From assembly GCA_963724695.1 (NCBI GenBank), contig CAVRVW010000003.1, forward strand, positions 1,002,660 through 1,066,659: a DNA stretch of 64,000 bases, given 5' to 3'. The position numbers and the translations under genes were made by a program. The notes under the pieces are model-generated. The model did no database searches. It was not told the DNA's origin and saw nothing but the letters and a program-made list of their open reading frames with translations. Below are positions 56,488 through 64,000 of this stretch, one piece after another; the first letter of the stretch is position 1, and every line of letters starts with the position of its first letter. Origin of the DNA: CAVQFD01 sp963724695. GTDB taxonomy: Bacteria; Acidobacteriota; Vicinamibacteria; Vicinamibacterales; CAVVIG01.

Positions 56488-58806
56488 TCAGTTCTGCTTG
56501 ATCTTGCTGCCCTTCATGACGATGTCGCCATCGGCCTTGACGTTGATCTTGCCGCTGCCCTGATCGTAATGTCCTTGCCCTTGATGACGATCGTGCCGTC
56601 CTTCTTCATCGTGATGCTGGCAGTCGCCGGTCTTGATGGACAATTGAGTCGCCGGCGTCGACGACGTAGTTCTTCGCTGACCTTCGTCGCATCGTCCTTG
56701 CCGATACTCGGTGACTCGACCGCCTGTCACCTTGTGCGACTCATCAGCGCCCACGGTCGTCGACAAGGCGGCGGCGATCTTCGTCGTCTGCGCCGCGCCG
56801 ACAGTGACCGACCGCGCAGCAGCGACGGTCGTCGACTGCGCACCCCGACCTTTGTCGACTGCGCACCTGCGACGTTCGTGGATTGAACGGCGCCGACGTT
56901 GATCATCTGGGCCGCACCGACCGTCACCACCTGCGCCGCGCCGACCGTAATCGCCTCGGCCGCACCGACGCGTGTGCGCACGCGCGCCGCCGACCGTGTG
57001 CGCTTCGGCAAGGCCAGATGGTGGTCGCCTGCGCTGCAGTGATGGTGTGTGTTCGGGCACCGGTGATCGTGACGTCTTCGCCGCCGCCGACCTTCTCCGA
57101 CCGATGGCCAGTAATCGTGATCGTCTCCGTGCCGCCGACGGTTTCCTGTCGATTGACATCGATGTTGATCGTCTGGTTCTTGACGACATGCAGCTTCTGG
57201 TTGCCGCCGACGGTTTCATCGTCGTCGACGTCGACCTTGTCGGTCCGGTTGTTGTGAATCGTCGACGTCTGGTCGTGCTCGATGACGGTGTCCATGTTGT
57301 ACTGGCCGTGGATGAAGACGCGCTCCTTCCCGGCCGTATCGTCCATCGACAGCTCGTTGTTGCCGCTGCCCTTGTGCGTGTTCGACTTGATCCCGCTCAG
57401 CACCGCGCCGGCGGGGAATCCGAACGGCGGCGGGTTCTCGGCGTTGTAGACGCGGCCGGTGATGATCGGCTGATCGGGATCGCCCTCGAGGAAATCGACG
57501 ATCACTTCCTGGCCGATGCGCGGCGTCGACACGCCGCCCCAGCCCTTGCCGGCCCACGGCGTGCGACACGCGGATCCAGCACGAGCTGTTCTGGTCCTTC
57601 TTGCCGTACCGATCCCAGTGGAACTGCACCTTCACGCGGCCGTACTTGTCGGTGTAGATCTCGTCGCCGGCCGGGCCCGACGACCACCGCGGTCTGCGGC
57701 CCCTGCACGAACGGCTTCGGCGTCGACCGCTTGCGGACGGAACTGCTGCTGCTCGGCATGGCGACGAAGCTGCACCGGTAGCTCGGTGCCCGCCGCCCGC
57801 CGGCATCGCTTCGTAGTCGCTGAATTCCAGGTCGTAGCTCGCCGCGAGGATCAGATGCTCGCGGTTCTGATCGTCGCGCGGGCTGTTCTCGAGCGTGAAG
57901 AGCGAGCCGACGGCGATTCCCTTCGCGTTGGTCACCGCCTGGCTCGTCTCGAACTGGCTGCCGTACTCGTCGATGCGCACACCCGCGTACTGCTCGCCGT
58001 CGGGCTTCTGCACGTAGTGGCCCGGGTAGTCGTAGACCTCGTAGTCGCTCGGCGTATACGTGCGCGTCAGCACCTTCCGCGTCTTCAGCTCGACGCTCGG
58101 CCGCTCGAGATCGTAGTCGTCGTGCACGTAGACGCCAGGCTGGATCTCGCGCGTGAAGTCCCAGCTCGTGATGCGCTCGAGCTCCGGCTTGATCACCTGC
58201 TCGGGCGAGATGAACGACAGCTTCTCGTAGCCAGGCGTCGGAGAGTGCTTGCTGGTCGAGTCGGTCAGCACGACCGTGTTGTGACCGTCAGTGTGCTTCA
58301 CGTAGTAGGAGATGCCCTCCTCCTCCAGCAACCGGCTGACGAAGTTGAAGTCGGTCTCCCGGTACTGGACGCAGTAGGTCCACTTGCGATAGCTGGCCGG
58401 TCAGCTCGAACTTGAAATCGGCGTCCGGGTGATCGCCGAACACCTTCTTGACGATGTCGGGGACCGTCATCTCCTGGAAGATCTTGCAGTCGGTCGTGCG
58501 CGTGAGGAACCAGAGCCACGGCCGCGCGGTCGCGAAGTAGTGGTAGTAGCGTCCGACGTGACCCCCGGCCGAGAAGCGTGAGACAAAGCCGTTGAAGTAC
58601 CGAACGCTGTCGTCGGGCAGCGCGAGCTTCACCGTCACGTTCTTGCCGAGGATGCCGTCGGGGTTGATGTCCTTCTTCGGACTCAGCAGATCGAGCTGAT
58701 ACTCGCCGAGGCGGCCCATCTCCTCCCGCGCGTGCATGCCGTGGAACAGCAGCACGTCCTCGCCGAGGGGAGTGGTGATCTCCATCGCGCGCATGGTCTT
58801 AGGCAT
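56488..58806 (-). CDS. vgrG: VgrG (TssI) spike protein with extended octapeptide-repeat tail, frameshifted
   Basis: ATG 58806. N-terminal phage-gpD-like part: LLFHGMHAREEMGRLGEYQL, FNGFVSRFSAGGHVGRYYHY, ATARPWLWFLTRTTDCKIFQ, RLLEEEGISYYVKHTDGHNT. Then gp5 OB-fold: IYTDKYGRVKVQFHWDRYGK, SSCWIRVSHA and RIGQEVIVDFLEGDPDQPII with GRVYNAENPPPFGFPAG. A repeat tail (56700-57200) and a last segment SGKINVKADGDIVMKGSKIK complete about 770 residues. Frame jumps near 58400, 57790, 57690, 57560, 57015, 56850 and 56650. Trimeric needle tip of the T6SS that delivers the DUF4150-linked cargo. It starts 3 bp after the methyltransferase stop. Confidence 0.92.
56700..56975 (-). repeat. Octapeptide repeats in the VgrG tail
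   Basis: About ten units of eight residues following the consensus x-T-V-G-A-A-Q-x: AITVGAAQ, VVTVGAAQ, MINVGAVQ, STNVAGAQ, STKVG.., STTVAAAR, SVTVGAAQ, TTKIAAAL, STTVGADE, SHKVTGGR. Likely forms a long triangular beta-helix prolonging the spike. Confidence 0.75.
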
Positions 58807-58809
58807 GGT

Positions 58810-60153
58810 CTATTCCTGCGTCAGCGGTTTGGTGGCTCGCACGACCAGGCCCGCAACCGGGTCGCCCGCCTCGAGCCGCAGTTCCGCCAACGTGATGTCC
58901 GATCGCAGATTCGCATCCGCCAGCACACGCTCGACGTAACGGCGAGCGTGCTGGTAGCGCCCGTGCAGGCTGAGCGCGTAGCCCGCATCGGCTCCGCCGT
59001 CGATCATTTCTTCAACCGTGAACACAAGAGATCCGCCGGGCCGCAGCGCCTCCGCCGCCGCTGCGGCTACTTCGTTCAGCGGCCCGAAGTAGCACAGCGT
59101 ATCCGCCGACACGATCACGTCGTAGGCGGCGTGAAAGTCGCGCAGGAACGCCGTCAACTCGCCTTTCACGACTTCGTCGTAGACATTCCTCGCGCGCGCC
59201 TGATCGAGCATCCTCGCCGAAAGATCGACGCCGACCAGACGCCGCGCATACGGTTCGATGAGCGGTCCGCACAACCCGGTGCCGCATCCGGCGTCGAGGA
59301 CGTCCAGCTCCTTCGACGGCGTGACACCCGACTCCGCCAGCGCGCCCGCGACGAGCGCGGGTGCGCGGTACTGGAGCTTCGCGAGCTTCGAATCGAAGCT
59401 GCGGGCAAAGCTGTCGAAGGTCTTCTCGACGAATCCATCCGACGCGCGCGCCGGCATGTCCCGACCGGAGCATGCGGCCAGCATGTGCACCGCGATTGGA
59501 TGGTCCGGCTCCTCCTTGAGCCACTCCTCGAACACCTCGATCGCCTTGTCCTTTTCCCCGAGCGTGCAATGGGCGAGCGCGAGCAGCCGCCGCGCTTCGG
59601 GATGCTTCGGCCTGAACGTGATGACCTTGCAGAAGCAGACGACCGCTTCGTGGACGCGTTTCTGGCTGTTCAGCAGGATGCCGAGGTTCGTGTACGCGTC
59701 GGAGTGCTCCGGCTCCGCCTGAATCGCGGCGCGGTACGCCGCTTCCGATTCGGCCAGCTTGCCCTGAGCCCTCAGCACGACACCGAGATTGCTGTGCGCG
59801 TTCGCATGACTTCGATCGAGGGCGATTGCGTCCTCGAATGCTGCGACCGCCTCATCGAGCTTGAGACGATCCCGATAGACGATGCCGAGATTGCTGTGCC
59901 AGTCGGCGCGATCCGACTCGAGCGCGAGGCTCTGTTTGATCAACGTCTCGGCGTCGGCGCTCCGCCCCTGCTGATGCGCGAGGACACCGGCGTAATGCAA
60001 CGCATCGGCATAGTCGGGCGCGACGTCGAGGATCCGGCGATAGATGTCCTCCGCGGCGCTCCACTGCTCGTTCTGCTGCAGCCGAATCGCGATCGACACC
60101 GCTTCTTCGAGGGTGACGGCGCGATCCTTCGTTTCTGTTGCTGTGGCTTCCAT
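58810..60153 (-). CDS. TPR - SAM-dependent methyltransferase in the T6SS operon
   Basis: 447 residues, intact. Residues 15-240 are TPR units (NEQWSAAEDIYRRILDVAPD, RSADAETLIKQSLALESDRA, GKLAESEAAYRAAIQAEPEH). The C-terminal 200 residues form a class I methyltransferase: LDVLDAGCGTGLCGPLIEPY (SAM motif I), RLVGVDLSARMLDQAR, FHAAYDVIVSADTLCYFGPL and LRPGGSLVFTVEEMIDGGAD. FVEKTFDSFARSFDSKLAKL precedes the SAM site, as in TPR-methyltransferases that modify carriers or proteins. Located between clpV (3 bp) and vgrG (3 bp), so it is a constant part of this operon and probably modifies a T6SS component or cargo. Confidence 0.85.
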   Translation of the reverse strand: MEATATETKDRAVTLEEAVSIAIRLQQNEQWSAAEDIYRRILDVAPDYADALHYAGVLAHQQGRSADAETLIKQSLALESDRADWHSNLGIVYRDRLKLDEAVAAFEDAIALDRSHANAHSNLGVVLRAQGKLAESEAAYRAAIQAEPEHSDAYTNLGILLNSQKRVHEAVVCFCKVITFRPKHPEARRLLALAHCTLGEKDKAIEVFEEWLKEEPDHPIAVHMLAACSGRDMPARASDGFVEKTFDSFARSFDSKLAKLQYRAPALVAGALAESGVTPSKELDVLDAGCGTGLCGPLIEPYARRLVGVDLSARMLDQARARNVYDEVVKGELTAFLRDFHAAYDVIVSADTLCYFGPLNEVAAAAAEALRPGGSLVFTVEEMIDGGADAGYALSLHGRYQHARRYVERVLADANLRSDITLAELRLEAGDPVAGLVVRATKPLTQE

Positions 60154-60156
60154 ACT

Positions 60157-62893
60157 TCACTCGAACTGATACGCGAAATCCCCGTTGCTGACGGCCAGGC
60201 GCACGCCGTTCAGCGGCACTCCGGCCATCGTCCGCGTCAGAAACTCGCGGCTCATCGCCGGCAGCACGGTGTTGGTCAGGATGGCGTCGATCATGCGGCC
60301 GCCGCTCTCGACTTCTGTACAGCGGCTCACGATCAGCTTCACCGCCTCGTCGTCGTACTTGAACGGAATCCGGTGGTGCTCGCCACCCGCTTCGCGATCC
60401 GCCCGAGCTGCAGGCGGACGATGTTGGACAACATCTGGTCGGACAACGGGTAGTACGGAATCGTGACCAGGCGTCCGAGCAGCGCCGCCGGGAACTTCTT
60501 CAGAAGCGGCTCGCGAAGACCCTTCGCGATGCCCTCGGGCTCCGGCATGAGATCGGGGTCCTTGCACATGCTCATGATCAGTTCGGTCCCGACGTTCGAC
60601 GTGAGGAGGATGATCGTGTTCCTGAAGTCGATCGCGCCGCCCTTCGCCGTCCTCCATCCAGCCCTTGTCGAACACCTGGAAGAAGAGCTCGTGCACGTCC
60701 GAGTGCGCCTTCTCGACCTCGTCGAGCAGGACCACGCTGTACGGCCGGCGCCGTACTGCTTCAGTGAGCACACCGCCCTCGCCGTATCCGACATAGCCGG
60801 GCGGCGAACCCTTGAGCGTGGAGACGGTGTGCTTCTCCTGGAACTCGCTCATGTTGATCGTGATGACGTTCTGCTCGCCGCCGTAGAGCGCTTCAGCGAG
60901 CGTCAACGCGGTTTCGGTCTTGCCGACACCCGATGGGCCGCACAGCATGAAGACGCCGATCGGCTTGCTCGGGTTGTCGAGCTTGGCGCGCGGCGGTCTG
61001 GATGCGTTTGGCGATCATGTCGAGCGCGTGGCGCTGACCGATCACGCGCTGGTTCAAGCGACTCGGCCAGATTCAGGACCGTCTCGATCTCGTTCTTCAC
61101 CATGCGGCCGACCGGCACGCCGGTCCAGTCCTGCACGACCGATCCGACCGCCTGCTCGTCGACGCTCGGCAGGATCAGCGGCGACTCACCCTGCAGCGCG
61201 GACAATTTCGTCTGCAGCTCGCCCAGCTCGGATAGCAGTGTCCGCCGATCCTCGCGGGGTAATCGCTTCGACCGCAGGCGCATCGGCCGCGCCCTTCTGT
61301 TGCTGCGCCGCCTGTTCGAGCTTGCTGCCCGTGCCTTCGACTGGTTCGCTCCCCTTACGAAGCTTCGCGCGGATCTCGAGAATCCGATCGACCAGCTTCT
61401 TTTCGGCGCCCCACCGCTCCTCCAGCGACGCGCGGCGCTGCTCGCCTGCGTCGAGCTTTTCCTGTGCCGCCTTCCGGCGATCGTCGACGTCGATGCCGAC
61501 TGCTTCTTCGCGGCCGATGATCTCCATCTCCGTCTTCAACGCCTCGATCGTTCTCCGGCAGTCTTCGAGCTCGGGCGGGACGCCGTGCTGGCTGATCGCG
61601 ACGCGGGCGCAGGCGGTGTCGAGCAGGCTGACGGCCTTGTCCGGCAGCTGCCGTCCCGGGATGTAGCGGTGCGACAGCCGGACCGCCGCTTCGAGCGCCT
61701 CGTCGAGCACCTGCAATCGATGATGCTTCTCCAGGACTGACGCGACGCCGCGGACCATCAGAATCGCTTTGTCTTCGGTCGGCTCCTCTACCTTCACGAC
61801 CTGGAAGCGGCGCGTCAGCGCCGGATCCTTCTCGATGTACTTCTTGTACTCGGCCCAGGTGGTCGCCGCGATGGTGCGCAGCGTGCCGCGCGCCAGCGCC
61901 GGCTTCAGGAGATTCGCTGCGTCACCCGTGCCGGCCGCGCCGCCCGCGCCGATCAGCGTGTGCGCTTCGTCCACGAACAGGATGATCGGCTTCGGCGAGG
62001 CCTGCACTTCGTCGATCACCTGCCGCAGCCGGTTCTCGAACTCGCCCTTCATGCTCGCACCGGCCTGCAGGAGTCCGATATCGAGCGTGTAGCAGCTGCA
62101 CGTTCTGCAGCGGCGGCGGCACATCACCCGTCGCGAGCCGCAGCGCGAAGCCTTCGACGACGGCCGTCTTTCCGACGCCGGCCTCACCGGTGAGAATCGG
62201 ATTGTTCTGGCGGCGTCGCATGAGGATGTCGATGATTTGCCGGATCTCCTCGTCGCGCCCGCTCACCGGATCGATCTCGCCCTTGCGCGCCTTTTCGGTG
62301 AGATTCGTCGCGAAGCGCTTCAGCGCTTCCTGCTTCCCCATCTGGGCCGGCGCCATGGCATCGCTGGCTTCGCCCGGCGCAGCCAGCGACGAACCGTCGG
62401 TGGCGCCGAGCCGATCTTCGGGAGACCCGTTGACGATGCGCGCGAAGTCCTCGGTGAGCGTGTCGGCTTTGATCAGATCGAATTGCCGCGAAATAGCTAG
62501 CAAGGCGTTCCGCAGCGTCGGGCTTTTCAGCATGCCGACGGCAAGGTGACCGGTTCGCACGCGCGGTTCGCCGAACATCAGCGTCGCGTAGACCCAGCCG
62601 CGCTCCACGGCGCTCTCGACGTGCGACGACAAATCCGAAATCGACGTCGCGCCGCGCGGCAGCCGATCGAGCGCATCGGTGAGGTCCTTCGCCAGACGCG
62701 ATTGATCGAGCTCGAAATGCCTCACGATGCGGTGGAGATCGGAGTCGGGCGTCTGCAGGATCTGTTGAATCCAGTGGACCAGTTCCACGTACGGGTTGCC
62801 CCGCAGCTTGCAGAATACCGTCGCGCCCTCGATCGCCTTGTAAGCGAGGCTGTTCAACTTGCCGAATAACGCCGTGCGGCTGATCTCGCTCAT
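60157..62893 (-). CDS. clpV: ClpV (TssH) AAA+ ATPase of type VI secretion, frameshifted
   Basis: ATG 62893 overlaps the TssG stop (ATGA). N-domain LFGKLNSLAYKAIEGATVFC and PYVELVHWIQQILQ binds contracted sheath. First AAA domain: NPILTGEAGVGKTAVVEGFA, ILFVDEAHTLIGAGGAAGTG, RTIAATTWAEYKKYIEKDPA; coiled middle; second AAA domain: GVFMLCGPSGVGKTETALTL, GSPPGYVGYGEGG, SVVLLDEVEKAHSDVHELFF, TIILLTSNVGTELI and RLVTIPYYPLSD. Ends in DFAYQFE. Frame jumps near 62100, 61262, 61050, 60985, 60650 and 60385. About 900 residues. It recycles the sheath after firing by ATP-driven disassembly. Confidence 0.93.
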
Positions 62894-63933
62894 GCGGCCA
62901 GGGCTCCTTCGCGATCCATCAGCGCTTCGGCGTCGAGGCACAAGTCGCCGGCGCATTCCCCGGATTTACGATGGCCGAGCCACGTCGTCAATCCCAGCCG
63001 CTGGCGTTTGCCGAGGGTCAGCTTCGGCACCTCTTCCTGATTCAACTGCAGACGCACGTCCCAATCGAGCTCGAAACCGAAATACATGCGGACCCAGTCA
63101 ACCAGCTTGCCGAGCGTCGCACCACCTGGCAGGAAACTCTCGTACTGAGCGAGGGTGAGAGGGCCGAGGTGGATCCGGAACTTGTGCTGGCGATCCCAGA
63201 CGCTGCTGCCGAGCACGGCGCCGGATCCGAGCGGCGCGCCTTCGCCACCGAGGAAGCTCCGGTCGCTCGCGTGAAGGAACATCCGATGACCAACGAACTC
63301 TTCGATCTTTGCCGGCACCCGAAAGAAGTGCTCGAGAATGTGCTTCAGCCCTTCGGGATTCCGCACCTGCCTGATCAGCGCGCCCACGTGAAAGAACTTC
63401 GCGAGGTCGGGCAGCGTGTCGCGGTCGCGGAGCGCCTCCGGCGCCATGCCGATGAACGAGCCGATGTAGACCGTGAAACGATCGTCCTTCGGGCGGTCGC
63501 GATTGACATGCGGCTGGGCCTGCGCCCATGCCCGGTAGAAGAGCGCGAGAAACCGATGATGAAAGATGTCGAGAAACCTGCTGAACGTCGCATCGCCGGA
63601 GTGCTGCAGACGCTCGCGCGCGTACTCGGTGAGATGAATCGGCAGCGGTCCGTTCGGACCGAAAAGGCCGAACAACCGCACCTGCAGCCGCGGTGTGCGG
63701 CCATCCCGCCGTTCGAACGACGCGAGCGAGGCCGGCGCGAACGAGAGATCGGGGTCCTGTCCGAGACGAATGGGCTCGTCGATCGGGCGCAGCGCCTGTC
63801 CCCAGCGCGGCTTCGAGTCGTAGAGACACTCCAGCCGGCGCAGCGCCTGATAAAAGTCGTAGCGGTACGGCGCGGCCGACAGCTCGTCGTAGAACTTCAG
63901 AGCGTCGGTCTCGCGCCCCGTTCCATGGCCCAT
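62890..63933 (-). CDS. tssG: T6SS baseplate subunit TssG
   Basis: 347 residues, intact, ATG 63933. Features of TssG (VasB): YDFYQALRRLECLYDSKPRW, RPIDEPIRLGQDPDLSFAPA, RLQVRLFGLFGPNGPLPIHL, TEYARERLQHSGDATFSRFL, DIFHHRFLALFYRAWAQAQP, and the second half with FFRVPAKIEEFVG and LGPLTLAQYESFLPGG. TssG links the baseplate wedge with TssF and TssE. Stop overlaps the clpV start by 4 bp and its start lies inside the end of tssF. Confidence 0.93.
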   Translation of the reverse strand: MGHGTGRETDALKFYDELSAAPYRYDFYQALRRLECLYDSKPRWGQALRPIDEPIRLGQDPDLSFAPASLASFERRDGRTPRLQVRLFGLFGPNGPLPIHLTEYARERLQHSGDATFSRFLDIFHHRFLALFYRAWAQAQPHVNRDRPKDDRFTVYIGSFIGMAPEALRDRDTLPDLAKFFHVGALIRQVRNPEGLKHILEHFFRVPAKIEEFVGHRMFLHASDRSFLGGEGAPLGSGAVLGSSVWDRQHKFRIHLGPLTLAQYESFLPGGATLGKLVDWVRMYFGFELDWDVRLQLNQEEVPKLTLGKRQRLGLTTWLGHRKSGECAGDLCLDAEALMDREGALAA

Positions 63934-64000
63934 CGATTGATCTCCCGCCGCGCGTCGGTGCGCAAAACGGTCTCAGTGAACGAGTTGATCGAAACGTGTC
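63897..64000 (-). CDS. tssF: T6SS baseplate subunit TssF, C-terminal end only
   Basis: The last 33 codons before TGA at 63897-63899: VSINSFTETVLRTDARREIN then RWAMERGARPTL. 'VSINSF..x.L.T....EI.RW' is the usual TssF C-terminus, and the reading overlaps the start of tssG by 37 bp, the typical arrangement. The rest lies beyond the right edge. Too short for the listing of long frames but well supported by position and sequence. Confidence 0.8.
   Translation of the reverse strand, partial: HVSINSFTETVLRTDARREINRWAMERGARPTL

Noticed and set aside
56700..56975. Tandem DNA repeats resembling a CRISPR array
   Set aside because: The period is 24 bp, in frame, and encodes the VgrG octapeptide repeats; there are no unique spacers.
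58732..60453. 573-codon open frame on the plus strand
   Set aside because: Opposite strand of the TPR-methyltransferase and clpV end, which have clear motifs; the plus frame has none.

Overview
The window is a composite. Two stretches (about 1-16.2 kb and 23.3-64 kb) are high-GC DNA of a soil Acidobacteriota-like bacterium, probably of the Vicinamibacteria type. The indicators are an ECF sigma factor paired with a TPR Ser/Thr kinase, many PknB-type kinases, a long HEAT/cNMP Npt1/Npt2-type carrier, PQQ dehydrogenase with cytochrome c, and a DUF2169/DUF4150-type T6SS. Between them lie about 7 kb of actinobacterial (Micrococcaceae, Arthrobacter-like) DNA. This block carries a PH-domain membrane protein, a DUF2520 protein, panC, a complete 16S rRNA, the ITS and the first quarter of a 23S rRNA. 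The 23S rRNA stops mid-gene and continues straight into a truncated GMC oxidoreductase, so an assembly chimera is far likelier than transfer. Many reading frames, mostly at 1.4-3.9, 10-16, 16.3-19.9 and 42-62 kb, are broken by single-base insertions that disappear if one base is dropped. They look like unpolished long-read errors, so I give such genes as one span.

Layout. 1-4 kb: truncated long-type RsmH, secreted hypotheticals and a secreted cytochrome/copper-monooxygenase-like protein. 4-9.9 kb: a secreted group containing a kinase-fold protein, a penicillin acylase lipoprotein and a Tat-type cyanophycinase (one operon), a divergent secreted metallophosphatase, and a second kinase-fold paralogue convergent with it. 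9.9-16.2 kb: a nucleotide-carrier-like membrane protein with HEAT and cNMP domains, a PQQ dehydrogenase and a cytochrome c. 16.3-23.3 kb: the actinobacterial block. 23.3-25.2 kb: GMC oxidoreductase end, a small protein and an isoprenyl diphosphate synthase, translationally coupled. 25.2-32.5 kb: adenylate cyclase/ATPase/TPR regulator, DUF3455 protein, ECF sigma and TPR kinase.

32.4-46.8 kb is a phospho-signalling neighbourhood with three more Ser/Thr kinases, a PP2C phosphatase, an FHA-TPR membrane protein and an unusual FHA-transmembrane-lytic transglycosylase fusion. It also holds a LuxR regulator and two envelope proteins. From 46.9 kb to the right edge runs a type VI secretion region, read leftwards: TssF end, TssG, ClpV, TPR-methyltransferase, VgrG with octapeptide repeats, DUF6484, TIGR02270-like, DUF2169, ketoacyl-synthase-like, DUF4150/PAAR-like, then small genes including a glycine-zipper protein translationally coupled to a candidate immunity gene. 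The kinase/phosphatase/FHA genes next to the T6SS suggest phosphorylation-controlled secretion. The core sheath and membrane-complex genes must lie outside the window.
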